From: Diphasiastrum complanatum
Taxonomy: Eukaryota; Streptophyta; Lycopodiopsida; Lycopodiales; Lycopodiaceae
DNA length: 64,000 nucleotides
Direction of reading: 5' to 3'
NCBI GenBank assembly: GCA_029204225.1
Contig: CM055114.1
Coordinates: forward strand, 12,354,455-12,418,454
Position numbers and translations under genes: made by a program. The notes under the pieces are model-generated. The model made no database searches. It saw only the letters and a program-made list of their open reading frames with translations, and was not told the DNA's origin. This document shows positions 48,380 through 61,718 of this stretch, piece by piece (position 1 is the stretch's first letter; each line of letters starts with the position of its first letter).

Positions 48380-49171
48380 TGTTAGATTTCTTATGCTCAA
48401 CCTTAAAAAATCGTTCAAGTAATGAGCATCCTAAAAATCGAAGGCTGACTACATGTTTCGGACCTTCGCATTTTTTACCTTTTAGATTTTTGTGCCTTAA
48501 TCGTTTTTAAGGTACCTTTGCCTTTTTCGCATTTTTCGCACATTCACGAAAAATGTGACACAATGGCCAGATTGCCTGGAATCCATTTCAAGCCCACCTC
48601 ATCTTTTTCGCATATTTCTTGCCTTCGCTCTAGAGGCACCTTCAGGATTTTTTGCACCTTCGAGATTTACATACTTTCAGTTAAGGGCACCTTCGGGTTT
48701 TTTGGATTTTTCAATAGTGGCGGACCGACATTGCCAACTTATCATCAACCCTAAAAATAGCTGGACAACCAAATATCCCAAGGGCGGGTTCCAACTTTGT
48801 ACATATACAAAGACTGACGTAAATAACATTCAATGCTCGTAAGATATTTTTTGAAGACACTTGTAAATATATGCTACCTGAATCAAGCTATGTAAGAGTT
48901 AATCAAAGTGTTGTATTAATACAATCAAAGTTATCTATAGCCAGCGATATCACGCTTAGCAAGCTGAAGTTATTACTTCAAACCATTGTACTCACTGTTG
49001 ATATTAATTAGAGTGCAATTTTTGTCTCATTGTTGTATTGTTCATTTGCGCAATTCTGTATGAATCATACTTCTGGAATATTTCTGCTGCTAATTGTTGT
49101 GTTTCCATTTCTACATGCCTACGCTCAAAGCTTTGAGCTTGCGCTGCCGGTCATCCCCATGTTTTACGACA
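48380..49171 (+). repeat. Copia-5 3' LTR
   Basis: The left edge is set by the purine tract and by alignment to 39908. The right edge is set by a CA followed by AAGAT, the same five bases that precede the 5' LTR. It contains GCACCTTCGGG-type words and the inverted repeat CTTTGTACATATACAAAG near 48797. Confidence 0.78.
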
Positions 49172-49176
49172 AAGAT

Positions 49177-51109
49177 AAGACATAGTATATGGGTGCAAGT
49201 CCTTTTGTTCAAAATCTAACCGAGAGGATGAGAGCTGGGGGAGGATTCCATCCATTGTGAGTGCATCTTTCACATATAGTGTGAAAAAATTTGTGGAGAT
49301 TGTCGAGCTTACATCATTTAACAATCAAGTTAACATGTCGAAAGAGATCTACAAATGTAAGAATCCATACATTGAATTTAATAAAGATGATGATAATAAT
49401 TTCCATCGTCTGGATGTTGACTATGTGTTGCGAAGTAGAAGAATCTATCCTCCATCCAAAGGAGAAAATACATCTGCATCTATTTTTTGAATGCGATTGG
49501 GTTTCACCTTATAAAATCTCAAATGTTGGCTCTTTGGTGGAATTCATAGTCAATAATAGTTGGTGGAAATTTTGACAAATAAATCTTGGTAGTAAAGTGA
49601 AATGCTAGGGTGTGTCTAGTCATGGTAGATGCAACAAGCCAATTTCATTTATGGTGCTATTTTTGTATACATTTATTGTTTTTTGTAACAACTTTTTTTT
49701 AAACAGTTATTGTTTTAGGATGTGATATTCTCATATAGAGTAAAAAAGAACACATCGCCTCCACTTGCCACCATTTTGTTTTCTTGTTGTAAAAATGGCT
49801 ATCTCCAATGTCCAAAAGAATGTGCTAGGCCTTGGTGGCATGTTTCATGATTTGGAAAACATTAAAAAGTTAGGTGTCTTTTTGGTATTTGTGGACGTTC
49901 AATGCTATATAATGTCCTTGTGTGTATGTTGAAATCATTTATTCTGATGGACACAAAATTTGTAATCTCATGGTGTATGTAAGTAATCTCATTCCATGTC
50001 AAGTATTATTATATTGCATATTGTCTCATCGCATATTAGTCCATTAGTAACATTTATTATTATGATTTTCTCATTTCCCATTAAGCCATTATACTATGTG
50101 TGCTATTTGTTATTAATCTTTGCAATCAAAACATTATGATAGTGATTGTAGACCGACTAATACAACATTGTCATCTCAATCAAACTATTGTTTTGTGATG
50201 TTCATATTTTTGTCATGATGACTTTTCTTGAGAATCATGAAACAAGGTGGATAGATGTTCAAATGCATGCATTCAAACATAGTGAGCATAAATTTCTTGT
50301 AATTAAATATTAGAGTAACAAGGTCTACAACGATGTAGTTATTAAATTCTCGAGTAACTAGAACTACAATGATGTAGCACTGGACCACATGTTCTTGAGG
50401 ATCGTTTTCGAGGAAAACCATAAGGAAAATGTTTTGATCTTGAGATCATATCAAATATGTAATGAATGATGAGGACAACATTATGAGAAAATTTAAGATT
50501 AGTTTGTAACTCAAAGTATGCACTTTGCACGTGTCCACATCACTTGTCTTTCTTGACCTTCATGTCTTTTCGAATCATTCAAATATTATCATCCCTCTTG
50601 TTCAACCTACTTACTTTTTCCATTCAAGTACAAAGGTTTTTGTAGAGCTTTCTACAAGCAACACGATATTATGAATCTAAAAGTGTTATGGATTTTGTTT
50701 TATGATTTTTATTCTTAATGCAGCTCTATGAGAATACTCATTTGGAAAAGTAGCTTTTGAAACAACAATTTTGAGAGGTTGTTGATAGCTATATTGTTTG
50801 ACTATTTTTGTGGCCTTACACTACTCATAATAAATCTTGAAGATTAGTCTAACCATCACTAAAACAAAAATTGAGTTGGCTCAATAGTTTCTAAAGTTTT
50901 TAATAAATATTTACTATGAATAAATAAAAGCACTATTACTACAAAGTCTTCCTAGCACAACACATATGAGTGAGAATGAATAATTCTTATACATCTAGAA
51001 CTTCAAGCAAGAACATGGTGAAAGACATGTATACATCACTATAATTAAAGAAGTTCTAGGATTTCACCCACATTTGAGCCAAAAAATAACTTGTGTACTA
51101 TGCATACAA
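49177..51109. other. Intergenic stretch with one weak frame
   Basis: No gene is supported. A frame at about 49260-49490 (no ATG at its start; acidic FNKDDDNNFHRLDVDY in the middle) could join by one shift to a second frame ending at 49575 (VSPYKISNVGSLVEF). I do not recognise either. The remainder to 51109 is AT-rich with no visible element edges. Confidence 0.35.
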
Positions 51110-53270
51110 GCACATGTGTGTTACAACAAAACTCTAAGCCCTGATGGTGTTACTCCCGATTTCTTCCTAGCTCACTGGGATATTGTTGGTCCCTCCCTCC
51201 TTCTAACCATAAATAATTCTTTATCCAAGGGCTTCTTTCACTCTTCCCTCTCTCATGGCTTGATTAAACTCATCTCCAAAATTGATTCACCCTCCAAAAA
51301 TTTTTATTACTGCCCGCTTACCATGTTGAACACTTCCTACAAGATCATAGCTAAAGCCATTTCTAGGAGGCTTGCTCCTCTCCTTCCCTCTCACATATCC
51401 AACTCTCAGGCTGGTTTCATGAAAGGCAAGTCTCTGTTCAATAATATTCTTAACATATGGTCTGCCATTGATACTTCCCTCTGGTTCAATTATCCGACCC
51501 TTCTTCTTAAAATTGACTTTGATAAGGCCTTTGACCGAATTAGCTGGCATTACCTTTTTGCTTAATGCCATTCATTTGGAATTCTTGATTATCTCATCTC
51601 TGCTCTCTCTACTTCTACCTCTTCTTCCATTCTCTTCCAGGGAGTTTGATCTCCTTCCTTCTCTATTGCTTGTGGGATCAGACAAGGTTGTCCTCTCATT
51701 TTTGTCATTGCTACGGAACCTCTTATTTATCATATTCTCAGCTCAACTTTGCTCCTTCGTTCCGTTATTTCTCTTTTCAAAATGTTCTTATTGGATCTCA
51801 GTTTTTTGCAGATGATCTGACTTGCGTTATTGAGCTTCATCATCACTTTGCCTCCCTTCTCCTCCTTGAACTCAATCATTTTTGCAATTTTTTTGACTCT
51901 CTGATCTTGTTGTGCTTTCACATAATGCCCCTCCTACTTGGTGCTTGAACTTAGGTTTTCAATGTTCTTTCTCGTGGCACCATATTTAGATATCTCAATT
52001 TCATGCTTGGTGTCTCCATCTCTAACAGAGACAAATTTAATTGGGTCCTGAAAAAAAATAAGTCACAAATTGATACTATGGGACTCATTTGACCTATCCT
52101 ACTCTGCTAGACTCATTGTCCTCAAACATATCATCTCTTCCTACTTCACTCATTTTCTCTTCATCTGGTTTCTCCCCCCTCATACTCTCTTTCTATTGCG
52201 AAATCCTTCAGGAAATTTCTTCAGAATAATCGCCTCGGTCTTCTTAATTGGGATATTTGTACTGCTCCCAAGAAACTAGGGGGTTTTGGTCTTCTTGACC
52301 CCTCTACAACCTCTCTCTCTCCCCTTTTCAAATGGATTCACTCCAACTTCTCCAGACCTCAACCTTGGACTCTTTTGATGATCTCCATTCTCCCCCCCCC
52401 CCCCCCCCCCCCCTTTTCAAGTCTATCTACAAAGTGCTCTTTTTTATGTGCGATCTGACTTTTTGGACTGGTGGCAATTCTATCTCCCCTTTGAAATCAT
52501 TATGATTTTCTAAAGCGATCACCATCAACTCCAAATCCCTTGCTTTGATTGAAAACATACTTTGTCATAGTCTTTCTCGTAAGGGCCTTGTTACTTGGGA
52601 AAATATCATGAATTCCATCTATTCCCTTAGTCTTTCCCGCCTCAGATCTGACTTTGCTCTTTCCGCTCTTGAAACCAGCTTTATTTCCTATGCTTTCACT
52701 TATGGGGACCTTGGACCTTGAACCGAACTTCACCTTTTTCTTGGTTCAACTCCAAATGGGATCTCTCTGATTCTCCCCATATATGGAAAGCCAGGTTTAG
52801 ACGCACTAACAAAATTAAAACTGGTAAACTTAGAGTCTTTTCTCTTAGAATTCTACAACTTTCTCTTCTCGTTCGTGCTCATTATAGAGGAGATGTTTCG
52901 CATGTCTGTTCAAAATGCAAATTAGCAGATGAGAATGTGGCTCACCTTTTTTTTCCACTGTTATGCTCCTCTTTGGAGGTCAGCTGCTGATCTTTTCATT
53001 GCTCGTTTCTATACCAGATTTAGAAAATTCAATCAGATATTACTTTTGTTGATGGTAAGATTAATAAGTTTTGGCAATGCATTAGAATAATTACTCTTTG
53101 GAACATTTGGCTCGAAAGGAACTGTAGGGAATTTGGGAATGGCGACTTTGTCATATCTCTCTCTTCTTTTCAAAGAAGAAGATAAACTTATGAGTCTTTG
53201 AGATTTTATTTTACTTTTGTCAAAAATCACTAATCGATGGTTACTTTTTTTGAGAGAAAAAAAAAATAAA
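51110..53270 (+). mobile_element. LINE (plant L1-type) relic, 5'-truncated
   Basis: ORF2 remains of a non-LTR retrotransposon. RT blocks appear in order: SPDGVTPDFF (about 51137), LISKIDSP, PLTMLNTSYKIIAKAISRRL (about 51313), QAGFMKG, then LLKIDFDKAFDRISW (51505-51547). After a frameshift come IRQGCPL (about 51677) and the active site FADD at 51805-51816. Further on are a thumb remnant (APKKLGGFGLLDP near 52265) and a zf-RVT-like region near 52740-52990 with CSKCKLADENVAHLFF. The endonuclease domain and ORF1 are missing. An A-rich run at 53257-53266 is the likely poly(A) end. Several stops and frameshifts make it dead. Its C-rich composition stands out from its AT-rich neighbours. Confidence 0.88.
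52392..52413 (+). repeat. Poly(C) tract of 22
   Basis: An uninterrupted run of 22 C inside the LINE relic, between the RT thumb and zf-RVT regions. Exact length may be uncertain because homopolymers are error-prone. Confidence 0.9.
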
Positions 53271-54000
53271 GGAATTTATTGTCTATATGTCCAATTTATT
53301 TCATAGCATTCGACTGCATGCATATGTGTCATTTATGCTCATTGGTGATTGTACAATGTAGAAACACACTTGACTTAGCCATTGACTAGTAAAATCCTTT
53401 TACATAACTAATCTATTTTGCAATCTTCTATTAGAGGAAGTCCAAACGCCAAAAGGGCTCTATAAGAAATGCCATGTAGGAGAGAGAAAACCTTGCCAAC
53501 TTTTAATATTGGAAGACTTATTTTTTCCTGTTCTTTTTCTGCCCACTTGAAAGGTTCACAAACCATCATGATGTTAAGTGAGTGAAGTTCAGCTTTTGAG
53601 ACTCTTTGTTTTTTTTCCTTCAAGAGGCATAACTACCATCTCCTAATAAATATGGTGATATCGATTTTCAAATTTAGCATCTCAGCAAAACATTTCCTTT
53701 GCATACCATCAAAAAAGAGAAGATGTTTTCATTGAGGATTCAAGTAATCTAAAAAACAATTGATAGAAATTGAGCACCGACCTTATTACAAAGTTTTCTT
53801 TTCAAGCATATCTCTAATGCATTCTATTATATGATGTATGACCAATCCATAAAACTCTTATTTCATAGTTGTTTACTATAGTATAGTGATCAAACATTGT
53901 CTTTTATATTTTTAGCATCTTGCTAAAATGTCTAAATTCCATCTCTATGTGTGCTCCCTTTTTTGAAACAAACATGGTACTTGTGTCATAGGATGGAAAA
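53271..54000. other. Spacer, nothing recognisable
   Basis: AT-rich sequence between the LINE tail and the Copia-6 relic. Expected RNase H and LTR sequence of Copia-6 was looked for on the minus strand and not found. Confidence 0.5.
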
Positions 54001-56431
54001 TCAAATAAACTTGGAGTTATTAACACTAGGAAGTTTGATTAGCAATCTATGTATAAGTATGCCAAAATTCCTAGTAGATGAGATGTATCTTAGGACTCTT
54101 TTGGCCATTTTCCAATGAGATACTAATGGACTTTGCATAAATTGGCTTAACCTTCCAACACTATAACTAAGATCAGGCCTAGTTATAGTCAAGTAGATTA
54201 AGGAGCCTATAAGCCTTCTATGAAGTGTGATTAGTCCTCAAAGGATGCTTCATCACTTCTTATAGATGCTTTTACACTCCATAGGTGTCTCAATGCCTTC
54301 ACAATTCTTCATTCCAAATCTATCTAAGATGGATGCATATTTAGATTGACAAATGAAGCTAAAATGCATGCCTCTAGTAACTTCTATTCCTAGAATGAAG
54401 TGTAATAGGTCAAGATCAACCATTCTATACTCTTTTTCCAAAGCAATTTTACATATCTTATGCCATCAAGATCATTTCCACTAAGAATAATGTCATCTAC
54501 ATACAAAACAAGTACAATGATCTTGCCATAATTAAATTTTACATACAAAGAAGGATCATAAGAGCTCATTACAAAGTTGGTAGAGTTTAGAAAGATGTTG
54601 AGCCTAGAGTATCAAGCTATAGGTGTTTGCTTGAGTCCATAGAGACTCCTTTGCAAAAAACACACCTTGTCTTCAACTCCCTTCTTGATGAAGCCTTGGG
54701 TTGCCTCATGTAGATATCTTCCTCCAATAGCCATTGATTAAGGCATTAGTCACATCAAGAAAGAACCCAATTGAAAGTAGTAGAAAAAAATATGTCAATG
54801 TTATAGTCACTAGCTTAGCCACAAGAGCAAAAGTTTCATCATAATCTATGCCTTTTGTTTGCAAAATTTTTTTTGCCACAAGCCTTGCTTTATACTTACT
54901 TATTGATCCATCTTGGTTATACTTCAATCTATACACCCACTTGCAACCAATCGGCTTCTTCTCCTGAGGAAGATCAACAAGATCCCAAGTATGATTTTCC
55001 ATGAGAGCATCACATGACATGTATTCAACTTTGTGACTTACAAGTCTTCTTCATAGCAAGTTGGTTCATCAAGCATTGAAGTTAAAGAGTGTTTGAAGTT
55101 AATGGTTGAGTGGCCTTCCCTTTGATCATCTTTTCTAACATATGTGAGCCTTGATGGCCCGACCCTTGCTCTTGAAGACCTCCTTGGAGCTCTCGGGTCT
55201 TGAGGTGGATCCTCAATATCTTCGTCACTTTTTGTTGCTCCTCCTCAATCCTAGCAATATCCTTGGCATAAAGATGATTAGTTGCACTTTCACTCACTTG
55301 AGAAACATGTCCTTCATCAAATAAAACATCCCTACTCACTATGATTTTCTTAGTGATGGGATTGAAGACTCTATATCCCTTGCTAGGTTCACTTTATCCA
55401 ACATGATACCTTTGATTGATATAGCATCATCCTTTTTCTTGTTTCCAAATATTGGTGAACATAGCAAGGAGATCCAAAGAATTTAATCTTTGAGATTCAC
55501 ACTCTTACTATATAGAGCTTCATATGGTGTGATCCCTCCCATGGCTTTGTTTGGAAACCTATTACATAGAAAATTAGCACATGTAATGGCTTCACCCCAC
55601 AATTTTGTTGAGGGGTATAAGGACAAGTTAACTCCCTCTTACTACCATTAGATTCACAAAACTCTATCATCTTATTGGAGATGTACTCTCCACCATTATC
55701 CTTCTTCCCCACTATTTTGGTCGTGCTTGGTGGACTACCCGCATTGGCATTTCATAGAGGTCAGGCTCGTTTAACTCACTCTCAATAAAAGAAGTATTTT
55801 AGATTGGTATTGTTCTTGATGCCTTTTCTCTTTGAACTTGAAGCTTGATCCTCCTCTTGGGACTCCTTGCTTTGATTCTTCTTGACTCCCTTGGTCTTCT
55901 TTTTGCCTTTGAATGAGAAGTTGGCTTTCTCATCTCCATCATGCAAAGATAAGAAATTCATCTCGGCATGTAGGATCCTATACTACTCAGCCAAAAGCAC
56001 ACTATGTAGCCTGTCAATAGAAGGTAAGACATCTTGGATGGTAAAGCTTTGAACCAATTGGAGAACTCATCTCCTAGACCATTGAGGATCACTTGTACAA
56101 GTTCATTATCAAGAATCTTATCTCCTATTGAAGCAAGTTCTTTATTAAGAGACTTGATTCTAAGCACATATTCTTGTGCACTCTCACCACCATTTCTCAT
56201 ACTTTGCAAGATTTGATTTCTAAGAATGAGTACTCTAGAGGTGTTATTGGATTCACAAGTTTCCTTTAATGAATCCCATGCTTCTTTGGCAGAAGTACAA
56301 GAAGCTACCTCCTTTAGGAGATTATTACTAACATTCATTTTAATACAATGAAGTGCTAGTCTTGCCTTCTTCTTATACTTTACCAACTCTTGTCCTCCAA
56401 GAGGTTCATCCTCTTTATCTAGGACACTATC
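54001..56431 (-). pseudogene. Copia-6 relic, minus strand, both ends missing
   Basis: Minus-strand fragments of a Copia gag-pol of the Copia-1/-2/-3 clade. Gag is at about 56431-55990 (LALHCIKMNVSNNLLKEV; SAQEYVLRIKSLNKELASIGD). An integrase fragment is at 55712-55497 (NGGEYISNKM). An integrase C-terminal zone with SRDVLFDE is at about 55340. RT is at 55020-54706 (GCKWVYRLKYNQDGS; IDYDETF) and 54441-54253, and the ITRPDLS segment is at 54192-54100. The knuckle, protease, first integrase part and most of RNase H are deleted or unreadable. The gag N-terminus is cut at about 56431, where a Gypsy sequence of opposite orientation begins. No LTR is present. Confidence 0.88.
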
Positions 56432-59400
56432 AAAGCATTGGAAAATTTCCACGGAGAAGCGAACAAGGAACCTGAGAAGTTTGCAAAGACTTTTCCTACC
56501 AGGGAAAATGTCTGGTGTTCTATTTGTACAGGAAATCACACAGTGAATGAGTGTCCTCAATTGAAAAAACGAATGGAAATCAGTGTTTGGTGTAATTCAC
56601 CTGACCATGAGACTGCCTTTTGCAACTTCAACCCTTGGATGATTCAGCAACGGTATGCCTAGATGGGATATCGAGATCCACAATATGGAGGCAATCCAGC
56701 AGCAAGACTACGACAATCTACTCTTGGATACCCGGAGCGTCTAGCCTTGCCTGCCCCACCAAAGCACTCCGCTCCTCCTGCCAATTTGATGGAACCAGAA
56801 CCTTACGGAAGTGCTGAGCAATGGAGATATGGTAATGATCAGGAAGGTGGATCTTTAGAACAGTATGCCATTTATGTTGCCGCTCAACAACAAGCCTCGA
56901 GAAATTAGGCCAAAGCACCACTTGGATGCTTTGCATGCGGAGAAAATCACAGAGTTCCAAAATGCCCAAATAAAGAAAAATTTGTACCATTCTGTCGTGA
57001 CTATGGATATGGGCATTGCTATAAAGACTGTCCAGCAAGATCGAAGCCACCACCAGCTACAGCACCTGTAAATTTGATAACAATCAAGCAAGGATCAGTA
57101 GCTCATAATAAACCAAGTGCACTCTTGATGGTGGTCACCAGAGCACAAAAGCAAAAAGAACCAGTAGTGGATTCAGTACCTGCTGATTCTATACCATTGA
57201 ATGATACACCAACAACATCGGAAGTTTATCCAAATCTTAATGCAGAAAAACGAAGATATCATGATATGAGACAGTGGATTAAGCATCTGCAAGAAGAAGA
57301 GAAACTTGAAGCTGCTAAAGTAACAGCTGAAGTTCGGTCTTCACCATTGCAGCCTTAAAAAAATTTACGTATGGATATGAATGATCAATTACATCATCAT
57401 GAAGAACCCTTCAAGATGACGAAATCGGAAGCACCGCATACAGAATTACTCATGAATATTTTGTCTAGCAAGATCAATATCTCATTGAGAGAGCTCCTAA
57501 AGTTGGTGCCAAAAGCAAAAGAAGTCTTAGCGCAAAAGTTAGCTCAAGAAGAATCAGAAGACCATCAGGAGCCGCTCTTTTGTGCTGGATTTGAAGAATC
57601 TAATGATGTACTACATGTTGGAGCAGCTTGGAAAAGTGAACAAAAGAATGTCACTCTGCCAATACAACATAGACAATTTTCTAAAGAAGCAGCCGTGATA
57701 GACGGCGGTTCAGGAGTTAACCTGATTTCTACAAAGCTATGTACAAAATGGGGCCATACAAAGATTAAGCCTGCTACTTTTGCTATTAAGCTAGTTGATC
57801 AAACGACGATTCATCCACGAGGAATGGTGGAAGATATACCTGTCGGGATTGTAGGACTATAGTTCGTCATTACTTTCGTCGTGATGGACTTACCAGAAGC
57901 ACCAAATGTCTACCGAGTTTTCTTAGGACATCCACGGTTATGAGTTGCGCAAGTAATTCATAACTGGAGTACCGGCAAAATCACTTTTGAAAATCGTGAA
58001 CGTGTAGTTAAAATTGATCCTACGACTTGGACTATCAAGCCAGTGGTTCAAAAAGCAGATGACGATTCATCAACAATGGATCACACTTGTGATCGACTAG
58101 AAAAAAATTTGGGAGTTCACTACGATTCTCAAACGGATACTATCAATTGGAACGAAGCTCTTGCAACAATTGACTGTACAGCAAGATATATGTGTCAACA
58201 AGATATTCAATTAGAGATGAGCAAGATTTCCTTGTTAGATTGCACTTTGGATATGCCAATCATGTTTCCACTAAATGTGCTGAATGTAGCCTAGATATCA
58301 ATGGAACCTATACCAAATCCAATTGAGGATGATCTCATACCAATGAGCCATGTCTTAACTTATGATGGCAACGCAGAACTTACGGATGAACAGATTCTAC
58401 ATCATATGGATCCGACCAGATTTGGAGTGCATAATATTTCTGATGAACCAACAATCAAATCACCCAAAGCAGTTATATTGAAGGGAGACAGGATGACAGG
58501 TTCGATGACAAAGAAACAAGCAAAGCAACATTATAATATGGTTTCGAAATGGGAAAATCCCCTCAAAAAATTGATTTAAAGGAAGTGCCACCTCTATTGG
58601 ATAAAGACAAAGGAAAAGTCAAGAATGATACTTCAAGTCAGAACTCCAGCAAGACATCATCGTCTAGGAAGTCTTCACTTGAAAAGAAAGATTTATCATC
58701 CTGGAAGTCATCACCTCCACGATCAATTCCTGCTAAGAAGACTAAACGAATATCCAAGACAAGTCCTTTCAAAAAAGAACAAGCAAATGTAGTCCAGCAT
58801 GATATGCCAGAGCATTTTAAACGTTATACACTGGATGATGTGGTTATTATGTTACCTAAAGCACATCGTGAACCTGAAGAACACATGCTGGAATCTAAAG
58901 AGATTTACGATGGCCCAGCTAGGACGCAGCCAATGAATCTTGCAGAACTAGGAGAACTAGAAAAGATTGTACAAGTGGGATCACAACTTACTCCTGAACA
59001 ATATCAAACACTCTGTTTGCTACTTATTAAGTATCAAGATTGTTTTGCATGAACTTATCAAGATTTGAAGGGTATTCCGACATCAGTCATTGAACATACC
59101 ATACCTTTAGTACCTGATGCAGTACCAAAGGTTACAAAGTTCTATCATTGTAATCCTAATGTGGCAGATCTGATAAAGAAAGGACTTCAGAGATTGCTTG
59201 ATGCCGATTTCATTCATGAGATCGAGCATACCGAATGGATTTCACCGATTGTCATTGTTCCTAAAAAAAAAAAGGGAAATTGCGAATCTGTGTGAATCTC
59301 AAAGCATTGAATAAAGTGACACGGAAGGATCACTTTCCATTACCTTTTACTAAAAGCATTTTGGATCACCTTGCTAGAGCGGAAGCTTATAGTTTCCTGG

Positions 59401-61718
59401 ATGGATTTAGTGGTTACAACCAGGTTAAGATTGCACCTGGCGATCGCCACAAAACTACTTTTGCAACAGAATGGGACACCTATGCTTACAAAGTAATGTC
59501 GTTTGGACTCTGTAATGTACCAAGTTCATTCCAAAGAGTAATGCAATTTGTCTTTAAAGATTATTTGCAGAAATTCCTTGAAATTTACTTGGACGACTTG
59601 GGAGTTCATAGTACAGATACAGACCGCCTGGATCGATTGGAGAAAGTTTTTGAAAGATGCCACAAATATCAGATTTCTCTAAATCCAGAAAAATGTCAGA
59701 TATGGGTTTCTCACGGAGTGGTGCTTGGACATGTGATATCAAGACATGGTATTGTCACCGATTACTATAAGATCAAAGTTATTGTGGAATTGCCACCGCC
59801 AGCAACAATTCGAGGAGTTTATGTGTCTATGGGTCATGCGAACTACCATCGAATTTTTATTATCTTCTTTGTGGATTTAGCACGACCTATATACAAATTA
59901 ACTATTGTTTCTATTTAGACAGTAGAGGCATTAGAAGCCTTTGAAAAATTAAAAAAAGCATTAGCTTCAGCACCAATACTGCGTGCGTTCTCCAGATTGG
60001 ACATTAGAGTTTCATGTTCATACGGAGGCCTCAAAATACGCCATTGGATTAGTTTTGATGCAGCCAGGTGACTATAAGAAGGATTATCCTATACGATTTG
60101 CAAGCAGACAGCTTACAGATCCAGAGAAGAATTATTCAACAACATAATGTGAAGCGCTAGCCATGATTTTTTCTGTTAAAAAATTTCGTCACTATCTCAT
60201 AGAAACACACTTTGCATTTATGTGGATCATCAACCGTTACTTTACTTGGTAAATAAGTCGTGTAATATTGGACGTATTGCAAGATGGTTATTATTATTTA
60301 CTGAATTTGACTTTTGAATTGTGGTCAGAAAGGGGAAGCAACATTATCTAGCCGATCACGTTTCACGAATTGAATCCGCACCAGTTAATACTGAAGTGGA
60401 TGATGAACTGCTAGATGTTGCGTTGTTCTATGTTGAAGCAGCACTTGAGTGGGCGGCAGATATTGTTGATTACCTGATGCTAGGACAACCAAATGACTCT
60501 TTGACAAAAGTACAAAAAAGACAATTGATTCATAAGGCTCAACCTTATCAATTAATTGCAGGACAATTGTATCGTCGTGGATCAGATAATATTTTACGAA
60601 GATGTGTTTTACCGCATGAAGTACCAGATCTAATCATGTTTTCACATGATGGCATGGGTGGAGGACACTTCTCTACAGATATTAATGTTCGCAAACTTTT
60701 ACAATCCGGTTGTTGGTGGCCTATGCTTCATAAGGACACAGAAAATTTTATTCAGACATGTGATGTCTGCCAGCGAGCATGACGGCCTACTCGACAGAAT
60801 TATGAACCCTTACATCCGATTTTATCACAAGCACCGTTTGAAAAATGGGGACTGGATTATGTTGATCCTATTCATCCCGCTGCTCAAGGATCTCAGGCTC
60901 GCTACATTATCGTCGCAACTGATTATATGACCAAGTGGGTTGAAGCCAAAGCTGTCAAAGTAGCTGATGTGAAATCTACGACTAAGTTTCTATATGAAAA
61001 TATTATAGTCAAATTTGGATGTCCGATCAAAATTGTCAGTGATTGGGGTACACACTTTGTTAATCAAACAATAAAGTGTTTATTGGAAGATTTTTTTGTT
61101 ATACATAGATTTAGTACTCCCTATTATCCCAGAGGGAATGGCCAAGCTGAATCTTCCAATAAGATTTTCTACACCATTATGACACAGACAATTGAAGCGA
61201 GTCGGTCTGATTGGGAACATAAACTGTATGCAGCATTATGGGCATTCAAAACCGCTTACAAAAATAGTACAAATCAGACACCTTTTCAACTAGTTTATGG
61301 TCAAGATGCTGTTATGCCAATTGAATTTTTAATCCCATCTTTATGCATAGCAACAACGGAACGATTAAATGATGATCAGTCTTTACAACTTTGCCACAAT
61401 GCGTTGCACAAATTATGTGAAACCCGATTGATGGCAGTTCATGCCTTAGCAGCAGAGAAAGCCCGCCGCAAGGCATGGCACGATCGGCGATTGCATAAAA
61501 AAGATCTGGAAGTAGTAGATCTTGCATTGATGTACAAAACCAAGCTGATCAAGGGTAAGTTGAAGTTTACTGGGGAAAGCTCGTATAAAGTGAAGGAAAT
61601 CATGAACTATGGCGCAGTAATTTTTGAGCACTTGGATGGAAAACAATTTGATACTTTGATAAATGGTAGCCGATTACGCAAGTTTCGGCAGCCTACTCCG
61701 CCAGTTCAGCAAGCCTAA
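56432..61718 (+). pseudogene. Ty3/Gypsy gag-pol relic, nearly full pol, many stops
   Basis: Entered within gag. Knuckle-like motifs CSICTGNHTVNEC (about 56519) and CFACGENHRVPKC (about 56930) have CX2CX3HX4C spacing, each followed by a weaker Cys/His motif. The protease motif is DGGSGVN near 57701. RT begins near 59100 and is shifted in an A run (59263-59273). It has FPLPF, FLDGFSGYNQ and YLDD at 59586-59597, then VLGHVISRHGI near 59725. RNase H (about 59920-60310) is badly broken. Integrase has its HHCC zone near 60650-60780 and core residues in LDYVDP (about 60855), SDWGTHF (61040) and GQAES (61145), all three present. Stops lie at 56660, 56908, 57356, 57860, 57941, 58294, 58576, 59052, 59918 and 60781. 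No chromodomain was seen. Confidence 0.9.

Larger units (their letters stand above)
39908..49171 (+). mobile_element. Copia-5: old Copia, 5' LTR split by Copia-4
   Basis: An element of the B/B2 lineage. The 5' LTR starts at 39908 (TGTTAGATTTC) and is cut at 40440 by Copia-4. It resumes at 44416 and is lost from 44542 by a deletion that also took the PBS and the start of gag. The 3' LTR starts at 48380 after a purine tract. Five bases AAGAT precede the 5' LTR (39903-39907). The same AAGAT occurs at 49172-49176 right after a CA end, giving a 792-bp 3' LTR. The right edge is therefore inferred from this match. The element is long inactive. Confidence 0.82.

Noticed and set aside
49257-49575. Possible host gene fragment
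   Set aside because: No start codon at the frame start, a frame change is needed, and no recognised domain; kept only as a note in the region entry.
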